A stretch of DNA of 64,000 bases. Origin: Cylindrospermum sp. FACHB-282. GTDB taxonomy: Bacteria > Cyanobacteriota > Cyanobacteriia > Cyanobacteriales > Nostocaceae. Shown one piece after another: positions 1 through 10,889 of the stretch. A program made the position numbers and the translations under genes. How positions within the stretch are numbered: position 1 is the first letter of the stretch; the number at the start of each line of letters is the position of its first letter. The stretch lies in assembly GCF_014697195.1 (NCBI RefSeq), contig NZ_JACJRJ010000028.1, forward strand, positions 18,830 through 82,829, read 5' to 3'. Below the pieces are notes generated by a model, which was not told where the DNA came from, did not search any database, and worked only from the letters and a program-made list of their open reading frames with translations.

Positions 1-1869
<1,869 letters not shown>

Positions 1870-2210
1870 CACTGACGCCTACTTTTAGAATTCTTAATTA
1901 ACTTAGGACTGTAGCAGTCGCTTGCGGGGGTTATCGATCCACTGCGTTGAGGGGGAGAGTGTACTGCCCTGCGGTGAGTTATAGGCGGAACGCCTTCCCG
2001 AAGAGTAGCAACTGCCGTCAGCAATGCCCGACTTGTAGTCTCCCAGAGGGCGACTTCCCGTTGAGTGAACTGCGCTGCGGACGGTTTTCAGAGGACTGTG
2101 ACGGAGAGAGAAGTTTGAGTGGTCTCCGTGCCTAGCCAATTGCCCGTCCGCAGGCAACTGTCCAGGTCGGAACTGTTAATAATTGTGACACACACCCTTG
2201 AGGATAAAAT
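1870..2210. repeat. Intergenic region with GC-rich dispersed repeat
   Basis: No gene is supported here. The stretch 1947-2130 is GC-rich compared with its flanks and made of short imperfect hairpins, for example around GGCGGAACGCC, and resembles the dispersed intergenic repeats common in Nostoc genomes. The ndhF promoter should lie close to 1870-1920. Open frames on both strands across the repeat have the skewed composition of repeat DNA and no recognisable protein. Confidence 0.5.
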
Positions 2211-2238
2211 ACCCCACCCAATGACCTTTGGGTGGGGT
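2211..2238 (-). terminator. Intrinsic terminator of the thioredoxin gene
   Basis: A perfect 10-bp inverted repeat (ACCCCACCCA / TGGGTGGGGT) with an 8-base loop lies 42 bases past the thioredoxin stop. On the minus strand the stem is followed by ATTTTATCC, a short U-rich tail. Confidence 0.75.
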
Positions 2239-2279
2239 GTTAAGCATGGTTTTAGATTTGCCGACGTTAGTCTTGCCCT

Positions 2280-2666
2280 TTAGGCTGATCGACACTCCAA
2301 ATCTGCTGATTTTGGGCTATTGTATGATTTGTGGCTAGTGCTAAACTCTAGTTTAATTTCTTCTAAGGCCAGACGTAGATCTTCTCTACCGCGAAAACCT
2401 TCCAGGCGATGCCGGATCATGCCATTTTCAATCAAAAGTAAAGTTGGTAGTGATTTAAGTCTATAAGTGTTAGACAGTTTGAAATTTTGATCGGCATTAA
2501 TCCCAACTAGTTTAATTTCGTCACCACATTGGGCTTGAAATTGCAACAGCAACGGATGGATGATGCGACACAAGCCACACCAAGGTGCTTCAAAATTAAC
2601 TAAAACAGGAATTGGAGATTCTAAAACTTCTTGAGTAAATGTCCGCTCACTAACCGACAACACCAT
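2280..2666 (-). CDS. trxC: Thioredoxin-like protein with WCGLC active site (TrxC type)
   Basis: 128-residue single-domain thioredoxin fold, cytosolic, with no signal peptide. The redox motif is W-C30-G-L-C33 instead of the usual WCGPC, and the cis-proline loop SLPTL is at residues 73-77. Both cysteines are present, so dithiol chemistry is possible, but loss of the Pro between them changes redox potential and reductase recognition in known thioredoxins. Cyanobacteria carry a separate TrxC class with this CGLC motif; the symbol is given on that basis. It lies between ndhF1 and the NnrU-like gene on the same strand and has its own terminator downstream. Target proteins cannot be read from sequence. 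Confidence 0.8.
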   Translation of the reverse strand: MVLSVSERTFTQEVLESPIPVLVNFEAPWCGLCRIIHPLLLQFQAQCGDEIKLVGINADQNFKLSNTYRLKSLPTLLLIENGMIRHRLEGFRGREDLRLALEEIKLEFSTSHKSYNSPKSADLECRSA

Positions 2667-2812
2667 GACGCCTCTTGAATTATAGGGTTTTTATATCAAA
2701 CTAGCTATCAGCACCGAAGAGTTGGCTTTCTTAGTCACTGCCGATAGACGCGCTCAGGGCATAAATAAAAAATTATGCGAAAAAAATTGAGCCTATTGAT
2801 TGTGGCTTTGAC

Positions 2813-2846
2813 AAAAAAGCCAGCGCGACATTCACGGTGGCTTTTT
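2813..2846 (-). terminator. Bidirectional-looking terminator hairpin
   Basis: AAAAAAGCCA at 2813-2822 pairs with TGGCTTTTT at 2838-2846. On the minus strand the stem ends in GGCTTTTTT, fitting termination of the NnrU-like gene about 200 bases upstream in that direction. The rest of 2667-3047 holds no supported gene; the thioredoxin promoter should lie just above 2666. Confidence 0.65.
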
Positions 2847-3047
2847 ATTAGATGTTCAACTCCTGATTGCCGTTGACTACTCAGGAAAGTCAATTAACCA
2901 GCAACTACCAATATAAAATCTCAAACCGACTGAGGACAACTCCACTGACAGCTATTTGATTTCATCCTACATTGATTCGGTAGCATTTGATAAGCTGATA
3001 TTTTCCTTGACTTGGGATTTTTTGCTGATAGTGGGGATCGTCTAAAA

Positions 3048-3770
3048 TTACCATCTTATCCTACTAGTAGCTATCAGCAACAGAGGATGCGCCCACCAAA
3101 GCAGGGATATAAAAATGGCAACTCCTAAATAAGCAGGGCGCAGAAATTCCTGCCATTTGATAGATTGACGACCGTCAATAATTGCTTTAAAGGGAATAGT
3201 TGAAGTCCGCTGTTTGACCAATTCAAAGGCTTCTCCATAGCGGTAGCCTAGGCGACGATCTCCATGCCAAACCCCAAAAAGGTGATGCAACACTAACCCT
3301 ATCGAGGTCATCAAGGTAAAGGTAGTACCTAGCCAGACTGTATGAGCGACACACCAAATTATTTGCCCCACCATCTGGGGATGACGGGTAATACGAATTA
3401 TTCCTGTCTCGTAAAGGTGGACTTGGGGCTTTTGAATGGCAGCAATTTCTAGTAGATTGAAAGTAGCAGGATATAAAAACAAAAACGAAATCGCTGACAG
3501 CACCCAAACTACTGCTGCCACTCCAGGCACACCTTGCACCTGCCAAAGTTGCAAGCCATCATAACGATGGTTAATAAAGTAGGTAATCAATATTACAGCT
3601 AACGGTAGACTGATGAGTGCAAAGAAAATGCGATAAAGCCTTGGTCCGATATGCTTTTCTGCCCAAGGGCGCAAGGCTGCTCCACCACTGTGGGCGATCG
3701 CAAAAGCTAATTGCAACCCCAGCATGACAAAATGACTGGAGGTAAACCAAGGATTCGGCATCATATACAT
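3048..3770 (-). CDS. NnrU family membrane protein, 15-cis-zeta-carotene isomerase (Z-ISO)-like
   Basis: 240-residue polytopic membrane protein with about six hydrophobic helices. It matches the NnrU family, which includes plant and cyanobacterial Z-ISO, a haem-b enzyme that isomerises the 15-cis bond of zeta-carotene. Conserved-looking histidines occur in the first helix (AIAHSGGAALRP, near residue 27), in RITRHPQ (near 130) and in LHHLFGVWHGDRR (near 165), consistent with haem ligation. It is divergent from the LysR regulator, leaving about 200 bases for two promoters. Start choice is loose: ATG codons at 3770, 3764 and 3761 are all possible and none has a clear Shine-Dalgarno. Family assignment is firm; the carotenoid role is inferred from the family. 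Confidence 0.75.
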   Translation of the reverse strand: MYMMPNPWFTSSHFVMLGLQLAFAIAHSGGAALRPWAEKHIGPRLYRIFFALISLPLAVILITYFINHRYDGLQLWQVQGVPGVAAVVWVLSAISFLFLYPATFNLLEIAAIQKPQVHLYETGIIRITRHPQMVGQIIWCVAHTVWLGTTFTLMTSIGLVLHHLFGVWHGDRRLGYRYGEAFELVKQRTSTIPFKAIIDGRQSIKWQEFLRPAYLGVAIFISLLWWAHPLLLIATSRIRW

Positions 3771-3976
3771 TAGGTGAAGTAATTTAAAAAAATCTTAATT
3801 CAGTACAACCAATACCACAAAGTATTCCAAAGGAGACTTTAGTCAAGATGTTGTGGTACTGTCTTTTTCCAGTAAAGTGTCCAAGTTTAAGATGCAACAA
3901 ATTTTGCCCAGCTGATTGCTGTGACACCTGATTTGTTGCCAAAGCCACTCCTTTCAAAGTTTGTGGGTTGAGCCTT

Positions 3977-4990
3977 ATGTCTGACCTTCCTTTCACTTTA
4001 GATCAGTTACGTATTCTCAAAGCGATCGCTGTAGAAGGAAGCTTCAAGCGCGCCGCTGATAGTCTTTACGTCTCCCAACCTGCCGTCAGCTTACAAGTCC
4101 AAAATCTAGAACGGCAGCTGGATGTCCCCTTATTCGACCGTGGCGGACGTCGCGCACAATTAACTGAAGCAGGGCATCTACTTTTAAGCTACGGTGAAAA
4201 AATCCTCAGTTTGTGCCAGGAAACATGTCGCGCTATTGAGGATTTACAAAATCTCCAAGGCGGTACTTTGATTGTTGGCGCTTCTCAAACTACTGGCACT
4301 TATCTTTTGCCGAGAATGATTGGCATATTTCGGCAAAAATATCCAGATGTGGCAGTACAATTACACGTTCACTCTACTAGGCGGACTGCCTGGAGTGTAG
4401 CTAACGGACAAGTAGATCTGGCAATTATCGGTGGTGAAATTCCCGGTGAATTGGCAGAATCTTTGGAAATTTTGCCCTACGCTGAGGATGAATTAGCGCT
4501 GATTTTACCTGTATTCCATCCTTTTGCCAAACTGGAAACGATCCAAAAAGAAGACCTATATAAACTACAATTCATTTCTCTAGATTCTCAATCGACTATC
4601 CGCAAAGTCATAGATCAGGTGCTAGCACGCTGTGAGATTGATACCAGGCGGTTTAAAATTGAAATGGAACTAAATTCCATAGAAGCAATTAAAAATGCCG
4701 TGCAATCTGGTTTGGGTGCGGCTTTTGTCTCTACCTCGGCGATCGCTAAAGAATTACAAATGGGCGTGCTGCATTGTGCTCCCATTGAAGGTGTTGTTGT
4801 CAAGCGAACGCTATGGCTGATTTTTAATCCCAATCGTTATCGATCCAAGGCAGCAGAAGCCTTTAGTCAGGAAATTCTGCCGCAGTTTGCTACTCCTGGC
4901 TGGAATCAAGATGTGTTAAAATTAGCACAAAAGAAACTAGTGGTAACTACATTGGATGCAGCGACTCCCCGATCCTCAGACGTCAGCTAA
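3977..4990 (+). CDS. rbcR: LysR-type regulator of carbon assimilation (RbcR/PacR type)
   Basis: 337-residue LysR-type transcription factor. An N-terminal winged helix-turn-helix (residues 6-65, with [20 protein letters not shown]) is followed by a two-lobed effector domain (about 95-300). The protein matches the highly conserved cyanobacterial/plastid RbcR (Ycf30) family; the Anabaena member called PacR controls genes of CO2 fixation, photosynthesis and NDH-1. The start is the ATG at 3977 giving [10 protein letters not shown], the usual family N-terminus; a TTG at 3968 would add three residues. It is divergent from the NnrU-like gene and near ndhF1, a plausible target. An STRR and the kinase gene follow downstream. 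Confidence 0.88.
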   Translation: MSDLPFTLDQLRILKAIAVEGSFKRAADSLYVSQPAVSLQVQNLERQLDVPLFDRGGRRAQLTEAGHLLLSYGEKILSLCQETCRAIEDLQNLQGGTLIVGASQTTGTYLLPRMIGIFRQKYPDVAVQLHVHSTRRTAWSVANGQVDLAIIGGEIPGELAESLEILPYAEDELALILPVFHPFAKLETIQKEDLYKLQFISLDSQSTIRKVIDQVLARCEIDTRRFKIEMELNSIEAIKNAVQSGLGAAFVSTSAIAKELQMGVLHCAPIEGVVVKRTLWLIFNPNRYRSKAAEAFSQEILPQFATPGWNQDVLKLAQKKLVVTTLDAATPRSSDVS

Positions 4991-5000
4991 CATATTGTCA

Positions 5001-5074
5001 TTGGTCATTAGTTACTGGTCATTAGTTTTAAGGACTAAGGACTAATGACTAATGACTAATGACTAAAAACTAAA
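5001..5074. repeat. Heptanucleotide STRR repeats
   Basis: Tandem heptamer ACTAATG occurs three times in register at 5041-5061, flanked by degenerate copies (GGACTAA, GTCATTA) from 5001 and 5062-5074. It runs directly up to the kinase start codon, so it also serves as that gene's leader. Confidence 0.85.
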
Positions 5075-6406
5075 ATGGAAGTTTACTGCACTCGTCCCCG
5101 CTGCTCCCGCCCAAAAAACTTTTTTGCTGACTTAGATGATATTACGACCCTGAAAACAACCCAGCAAAAATACTGCACTACCTGCGGAATGCCACTAATA
5201 TTAGATGGTCGCTATGTGCCAAGCAAGCTGCTGGGAAGAGGGGGTTTTGGTGCAGCCTTTTTGGCAGGCGATCGCCGCATTCCCGGAATGCGCCCATGCG
5301 TGGTTAAGCAGTTCCAACCCGCGGGAAATTTAACCTCAAATCAACTGCAACTAGCGCAACAGCTATTTGAGAGAGAAGCAGACGTTTTAGCGCAAATAGG
5401 TAACGAACACGAGCAAATTCCTGGCTTATTTGCTTTTTTTCCAGCGATAGTCCAGAGCCTTCAACCAGGGCAGCAAGACCAGTTTTTTTACTTAGTACAA
5501 GAATATATTGATGGGCAAAACCTAGAGGAAGAATTAGCTCAAAAGGGCAAGTTTTCTGAAGCAGATGTGTTGGAATTACTCAGAGAAATTCTCAAAGTCC
5601 TAAAGTTCGTCCATAACAAAAGCATTATCCACAGAGATATTAAACCCTCTAACATCATGCGTCGTCGAGATGGTAGAGTCTTCCTGCTAGATTTTGGTGC
5701 AGTTAAGCAAGTTACAAACGCCCCTTCTAGTTCTGCTGCTTCTTCCACAGGAATTTATTCTCTGGGATTTGCACCCCCTGAGCAAATGGCTGGAGGGCAA
5801 GTATTCCCATCTACAGATTTATACGCTTTGGCTGTAACTATTATTACTTTGCTGACAGGTCAGGAAGCAAGTCAGCTATTTGATGCCTATAGTAACCAAT
5901 TGAAATGGCGATCGCAAGCAACTGTAAGCCGCCCCTTGGCTGATATTTTAGACAAGATGCTCCTGCCTGCTGCTAACCAACGCTTTCAGTCAGCCCAGGA
6001 GGTTTTAGACGCCCTAGAACCAGGTAATAAACCACCACTGCCAATAAAGAGTCAACCAGCATTTTCCACATGGGAGTTGTTAGCTGGAGCAGCATTTAGT
6101 GGGTTTGAGGGTGCATTGATCGCGATCGCCCTTTTAAGTCTGGTACATAACCCCATAATTACTCTGGGTATTTCAGCGGTGATTTTAGGGATACTAATTT
6201 TTTCCCAAACGAGGCGCTGGATTGAAAAATTTGATTTGTTAATTATTCCAGGTATTAGTTTTGCTTTGATATTTTTCATTCCCTTGTTTCGGGTCGGTCT
6301 TAGTATTCCACAAGTGGTGATTTTAGCGGTTACTGCTAGTTTAATAGCTATTGCCATAACAGCACTATTTCGTCTTATTTATAAATTGTTATCTCTTCTG
6401 CTTTAA
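5075..6406 (+). CDS. Membrane-anchored Ser/Thr protein kinase with N-terminal zinc ribbon
   Basis: 443 residues. An N-terminal four-cysteine ribbon (C5, C10, C34, C37) precedes a complete Hanks-type kinase domain (about 47-315): glycine loop GRGGFG 54-59, catalytic Lys78 in VVKQF, HRDIKPSN at 186-193, DFG at 206-208 and APPEQ at 233-237, replacing the usual APE. The C-terminal 110 residues form about four hydrophobic helices, so the kinase faces the cytoplasm from the membrane. Such ribbon-kinases are abundant in filamentous cyanobacteria; substrates are unknown. It is followed by two anchored solute-binding proteins on the same strand (gaps of 115 and 155 bases), suggesting a sensory role. 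The start ATG abuts an STRR and lacks a clear Shine-Dalgarno. Confidence 0.9.
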   Translation: MEVYCTRPRCSRPKNFFADLDDITTLKTTQQKYCTTCGMPLILDGRYVPSKLLGRGGFGAAFLAGDRRIPGMRPCVVKQFQPAGNLTSNQLQLAQQLFEREADVLAQIGNEHEQIPGLFAFFPAIVQSLQPGQQDQFFYLVQEYIDGQNLEEELAQKGKFSEADVLELLREILKVLKFVHNKSIIHRDIKPSNIMRRRDGRVFLLDFGAVKQVTNAPSSSAASSTGIYSLGFAPPEQMAGGQVFPSTDLYALAVTIITLLTGQEASQLFDAYSNQLKWRSQATVSRPLADILDKMLLPAANQRFQSAQEVLDALEPGNKPPLPIKSQPAFSTWELLAGAAFSGFEGALIAIALLSLVHNPIITLGISAVILGILIFSQTRRWIEKFDLLIIPGISFALIFFIPLFRVGLSIPQVVILAVTASLIAIAITALFRLIYKLLSLLL

Positions 6407-6521
6407 TGGCACTATGTTCAGAATGTTTAGAGATTAGAAAAATAGTTCAGTAATTTTTAAAACTTATATTTTTTAAGTATACTGTTTATAACAGTACGTA
6501 TTTTTTATTTCCCAAAATATT

Positions 6522-7592
6522 ATGTCTGCGAAAAAGGAAACACTTAACCTTTTCTTAGCAATGCTCATAAGCATTGGCTTAATCTTCGCTGGCTTATGGT
6601 TTCTGATGGAACGCTGGGCACAATTAACTAAAAATCAAGTTAGCACTTCTTCCTCTCCTAACTCTTCAGAGAGTGGTAACCAGACTAATTCTTGGATGAT
6701 TCAAAACCAGCCAGTGACTAAATGTAATGTGGCAAACCTACCAGGTGGGACATTCAACTATGGCGGTAGCACAACATGGGCACCGATTCGTGGACAGGTA
6801 GATCCAGTGCTTGAACGCACCTGCCCTCAATTTACTTTACGCTACACTCAATCTCTTAATAAACCACCCGGCTCTGGCACGGGTATTGAGATGTTGATAG
6901 ATAATCAACTAGCTTTTTCTCAATCTTCTCGCTCAATCAAGGGTGAAGAAAACCAAAAAGCTCAACAAAAAGGATTTAGCTTGAAAGAAATTCCAGTAGC
7001 AATTGATGGAATTGCGATCGCAGTCAACCGAAACCTTAACATCCCTGGTTTAACCGTTGCTCAACTAAAAGACATATACACTGCCAAAATTACCAACTGG
7101 CAAGAGGTAGGTGGGCCAAATTTAACCATTACGCCCTTATCTCGTAGCAAAGAAGCGGGAGGTACAGTGGAATTCTTTATCGACAACGTTCTTAATAAAG
7201 AGAATTTTGGTATCAACGTTAGTTATATTGGCACTACTACGGAAGCACTACGAAAACTAGCTTTAAATCCGGGTGGAATTTATTATGCTTCTGCCCCAGA
7301 GGTTGTACCCCAGTGTACCGTTAAGCCCCTGCCACTAGGGCGCACAAGTGGGCAATTGGTAACTCCCTACCGAGAACCCTATATACCTACCTCTGAATGT
7401 CCTATGAAGCGTAACCAGTTGAATGATCAGGATTTTCAAAGTGGGGAATACCCAATTACTCGTAATTTATTTGTAATTTTGAAACAGAATGGTCAAACAG
7501 ACGAGCAAGCTGGGGAAGCCTATGCAAATTGGCTGTTGACATCACAAGGCCAAGAACTGATCGAAAAGGCTGGATTTATCAGAATTAAGTGA
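6522..7592 (+). CDS. Membrane-anchored PstS-like substrate-binding protein
   Basis: 356 residues. An N-terminal hydrophobic segment (about 9-30) with no obvious cleavage site or lipobox suggests an uncleaved anchor. It is followed by a Ser/Asn-rich linker and a type II periplasmic binding domain (about 70-355) of the phosphate-binding (PstS/SphX) superfamily. Family features include FNYGGSTTWAPIR near the start of the domain, GSGTGIEML, and SRSKEAGGTVEFF in the second lobe. Usual PstS proteins are freely periplasmic and adjoin pstC-pstA-pstB; none is present here. Immediately downstream come a type I binding protein and a decayed copy of this same gene (9255-9768). Ligand is likely an oxyanion by homology, but this is not proven. 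Confidence 0.82.
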   Translation: MSAKKETLNLFLAMLISIGLIFAGLWFLMERWAQLTKNQVSTSSSPNSSESGNQTNSWMIQNQPVTKCNVANLPGGTFNYGGSTTWAPIRGQVDPVLERTCPQFTLRYTQSLNKPPGSGTGIEMLIDNQLAFSQSSRSIKGEENQKAQQKGFSLKEIPVAIDGIAIAVNRNLNIPGLTVAQLKDIYTAKITNWQEVGGPNLTITPLSRSKEAGGTVEFFIDNVLNKENFGINVSYIGTTTEALRKLALNPGGIYYASAPEVVPQCTVKPLPLGRTSGQLVTPYREPYIPTSECPMKRNQLNDQDFQSGEYPITRNLFVILKQNGQTDEQAGEAYANWLLTSQGQELIEKAGFIRIK

Positions 7593-7747
7593 GCTAGGTT
7601 TGTACCTAATTGCAACTTGCTGATGAAAGCAAAAGGCTGAATTTGTTAGCTAAATTTTAAACTTGTCGGCAACAAAGCCATCAATGTTCGCAGCTGTTTA
7701 ACGTGGCAAAATAATCAAATTTTAAACATCATTATTAAAACTAGCTC

Positions 7748-9148
7748 ATGTCAAAAAAGAATGAAACAGTGGTTTTAGCCTTAGCCCTAATCCTAACGAC
7801 TGGGTTAGCAGGTGGCGGTATTTGGTGGTTTGCTAGTAGTTCTGGGGTTAAATTTGGTGGTTCTACTGCTCAAAATCCGGAAAGTGTCAGCAATGCATCA
7901 ATGGTAGAACGCATTAGTTTTGGTGAAAGAACTTTAACTCCGGGTGATGTAACTCCAGCTAAAAAAGAGGGTGTGCAAGCGATCGCTGATAAAAGTTACG
8001 ATCAGGCGATCGCCAATTTGGAAGCAGCCATAAAACTAAAGCGAAACGATCCAGAGGCACTGATATTTCTTAATAATGCCCGCATAAAATCTGGCAAAAA
8101 CTATACCGTTGTTGCATCTGTACCACTGGGTACTGAACCCAATACTGCTTTAGAAATTCTACGTGGCATCGCTCAAGCCCAAAACGAAATTAACTCCTCT
8201 GGAGGAATTAAGGGAGTGCCGTTAAAGGTTGGCATAGCTAACGACGACGACAAGCCAGAGATATCTCAGCAAATTGCTGCCAACTTAGTCAAAAATCCAG
8301 ACGTATTAGGTGTAGTGGGCCCTAATGCTAGCGATGCTACTTTAGCTGCAGGCACTATCTATACTAAGGGACAACTGGTAGCTATTTCCCCTACCAGCAC
8401 TTCAGTCAAAATTTCCAACTTTAGCCGCTACGTTTTTCGCACGGTGCCCAGTGATTTCATGGCTGCCAGAAGTTTAGCCAACTACATGGTGAAAACCTTG
8501 CAGAAAAAAAAAGCCGCGGTTTTCTTTAATTCCCAGAGTAATTATAGCCAGTCCCTCAAGTCCGAGTTTGTTTCATCTGTTTCCTTGGAGGGTGGACAAG
8601 TACCCAGTGAATTTGATTTGTCCAAAGCTGATTTTAGTGCCGCTCAAAGCGTAGCACAAGCGACTCAGCAAGGAGCTGAAGTGTTGATGCTAGCCACTAA
8701 CAGTGATTCCTTGGATAAGGCTTTGCAAGTAGTTCAGGTTAACCAGAAACGGTTGCCTCTACTGGGGGGTGATGATGTTTACACCGTTAAAACTTTAGCA
8801 GTTGGTGGGCAACAAGCTGATGGGATGGTAGTGGCAGTTCCTTGGCATATCGATGGCGATTCTCAGTCAGATTTTCCTCAGAAATCCCGGCAGTTGTGGG
8901 GTGCTGATGTAAGTTGGCGTAGTGCCCTCGCTTATGATGCCGCACGTACTCTTATTGCTGCATTAGAGTCTAATCCTACGCGTTCTGGCATACAACAGGC
9001 CCTTTCCTCCCCTAGCTTTTTTACAACAGGCGCTTCTGGTGCGATTCGGTTCTTAGCATCAGGCGACCGGAATGCCCCAGTCCAACTTGTAAAAATTATT
9101 CCTGGTAATCGCTCTCGTGCTGGGTATGACTTTCAGCCATTACGATAA
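7748..9148 (+). CDS. Membrane-anchored type I periplasmic binding protein with TPR-like segment
   Basis: 466 residues. MSKKNET is followed by a hydrophobic helix (about 8-30) resembling that of the preceding protein, then a TPR-like helical pair (about 76-115, AIADKSYDQAIANLEAAI). A Peripla_BP_6 ligand-binding domain of the branched-chain amino-acid/urea receptor family covers about 120-455, with GVVGPNASDATLAAG and AISPTSTSVK typical of the fold. No permease or ATPase genes are nearby. The TPR-like segment suggests contact with another protein, perhaps the neighbouring anchored protein or kinase (inference). The ATG at 7748 follows a weak leader. Confidence 0.82.
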   Translation: MSKKNETVVLALALILTTGLAGGGIWWFASSSGVKFGGSTAQNPESVSNASMVERISFGERTLTPGDVTPAKKEGVQAIADKSYDQAIANLEAAIKLKRNDPEALIFLNNARIKSGKNYTVVASVPLGTEPNTALEILRGIAQAQNEINSSGGIKGVPLKVGIANDDDKPEISQQIAANLVKNPDVLGVVGPNASDATLAAGTIYTKGQLVAISPTSTSVKISNFSRYVFRTVPSDFMAARSLANYMVKTLQKKKAAVFFNSQSNYSQSLKSEFVSSVSLEGGQVPSEFDLSKADFSAAQSVAQATQQGAEVLMLATNSDSLDKALQVVQVNQKRLPLLGGDDVYTVKTLAVGGQQADGMVVAVPWHIDGDSQSDFPQKSRQLWGADVSWRSALAYDAARTLIAALESNPTRSGIQQALSSPSFFTTGASGAIRFLASGDRNAPVQLVKIIPGNRSRAGYDFQPLR

Positions 9149-9254
9149 TTAGCATTGAACTTCCCATGACTAAATACAGAAATAATTTGCGCCTAACTCA
9201 TGACTGGAAGTCACGAGTGTGCGGCTTGCAGAAATCAATAATTACAACTGAACT

Positions 9255-9768
9255 AACGACCAGATAAATAATCGGAGGCAAGTTATGGGCCCCAATCTCC
9301 CGATTATGCCTGATTTCTGCTGCATCAATGATGGCGGGACAGTAGAACTTTTTGTCCAAGACATCTTGGGTGGTCAACCTTTCGGTACTTAAGTGGAATT
9401 TGTCTCCACAACCACCCAAGCCTTGCAATAATTGGCTGGTAGTCCTGGTGGCATCTATTTACGCTTTTACCCCAGAGATTATTCCTCAATGTTCCATTAG
9501 AGCCTTGCTGTTGGGGTGAACACAAGGGTAATACATTGCTCCCTACCAAGAATCATTTGTCCTCCCGTCTAAATATTCTGATAGACGGAACAAATTGAAC
9601 ATTGAGGCTTTGAAATCAGGAAAGTACCCGATTACCCTTAATCTGTTTGTGGTAGTCAAACAGAATAGTCAAACTAAGCAGTAAGCAGGTGTGGCTTAAG
9701 CCAACTTACTGCTGATTGAGCAGGGACAGGAACTGATTAACCAAACTGGGTTCGTCAAAATCCCCTGA
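9255..9768 (+). pseudogene. Decayed copy of the PstS-like binding protein
   Basis: The stretch translates, with several stops and frame changes, into pieces colinear with the C-terminal half of the 6522-7592 protein: GGTVELFVQDILG (intact GGTVEFFIDNVLN), VEFVSTTTQAL, AGSPGGIYLRF (intact LNPGGIYYAS), then later fragments ending QTGFVKIP-stop (intact KAGFIRIK). An in-frame TAA occurs soon after GGTVELF near 9390. The N-terminal half is missing or unrecognisable. This points to tandem duplication of the binding-protein gene followed by decay. Confidence 0.8.
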
Positions 9769-9855
9769 CACCTGTTCTTAATAGCTCGAGAGAGCAGTGG
9801 CTCCTGTTGTATATCTCCGGAGGGTGGTTTCTCCTAAGATATCTGAATCTGCTCT

Positions 9856-10614
9856 TTAGCTGGTTCTATTAATCGATTCTGCTGGCAAGCAAATAAGATT
9901 ATCACCTTGGGTGAGGATTAAGCCGCGTTGACGCAACTTGCCCATCAAGCGGGTGACGGTGACACGAGTTGAACCAATCGCGCTACCAATTTGGGCATGA
10001 GTGAGGGGGAAAGGCAGACAATAGCCGCGAATCACATCGGGGTCAGTTTCGCTCATTGCCGGCTCTCCATATTCCTCAATTAACAATGTGAGAAATCCTA
10101 AAAGTCGGTCAATTGTGCGTCGTTGTCCCAAAGCACTCAGCCACAGCAGCTTACGCTGGTGCTGGTATCTAAAGGCATCCATGACTTCACGGCGGAAGTG
10201 AGGCCAGTTGTCTAAGTCATGCCAGTACATCCACAGCACCGCAGTTTGATCAACGTGGGCGTAAGCCTGAAGTGTGAATGGTGACTGGGCAACAATTTCA
10301 AAAGGCTGTCCCGCTCCCACAAAACCCAAGAAAGCTTCTTCTGGGGTTCTGTTGATTCGTCGAGATGTTAGCTGACTGGCAGTGGCACTAACCTGGGCGG
10401 TTCCTACCATGCGGATCGCACCCCTTTGCACCAAATATAGCAATCCAGGCCTAGCTGGAATGCGCTCATCTTTGCTGAAGGTGCGGCAGCGGTAGTGTTC
10501 TTGGGCCCAATCAAGAATTCGTTGCCAAGTTAAGAAAGGCCGTGATGCCTCGGAGAAAGAAGATGGAGATTGCATAGGTAACAAAGAGCGTTCGGCTGAA
10601 GACAAAGACGACAT
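9856..10614 (-). CDS. devH: Crp/Fnr-family regulator, DevH-like
   Basis: 252 residues. A cupin-type effector domain (about 35-150) and a C-terminal winged helix (about 190-240) with LTHAQIGSAIGSTRVTVTRL, nearly the NtcA recognition helix. The N-terminal part differs clearly from NtcA and lacks an obvious cAMP-binding signature. The protein fits DevH, the Anabaena Crp-family regulator needed for the heterocyst glycolipid layer; the adjoining LysR regulator supports orthology because devH and pacR are near neighbours in Anabaena 7120 (from memory). The start is set at the ATG at 10614; an upstream TTG at 10626 would add four residues. The long A/T-rich upstream region (10680-10890) should carry its promoter, divergent from the DALR gene. 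Confidence 0.75.
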   Translation of the reverse strand: MSSLSSAERSLLPMQSPSSFSEASRPFLTWQRILDWAQEHYRCRTFSKDERIPARPGLLYLVQRGAIRMVGTAQVSATASQLTSRRINRTPEEAFLGFVGAGQPFEIVAQSPFTLQAYAHVDQTAVLWMYWHDLDNWPHFRREVMDAFRYQHQRKLLWLSALGQRRTIDRLLGFLTLLIEEYGEPAMSETDPDVIRGYCLPFPLTHAQIGSAIGSTRVTVTRLMGKLRQRGLILTQGDNLICLPAESINRTS

Positions 10615-10889
10615 AAAAAGGTGCAAGGAGTGTCTTTGTGTTGGCGAGGCAGGCTAAACGCCTAACAGCGCCAGCCATCTAAAGTGAGTGTAGAAAGCAA
10701 AATTGCCCTCTACTCTTCTGTTATACTTCTTACTGTACAATGATGGTAGTAAAGTTTACTCACTATTCATCGATTATTCATCAAATTTTATCCTACTCTC
10801 ATTTTTCTCTATCTAGATTAAGCTTCTATCTTTAGATAGAAGAAACCGGATCAAATGATCTGTGATACAGGTTTTTTACAAAGGACTAA

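Noticed and set aside
10718..10732. NtcA-like site upstream of devH (GTT-N8-TAC)
   Set aside because: The first half-site deviates from GTA, and the short motif arises often by chance in this A/T-rich stretch.
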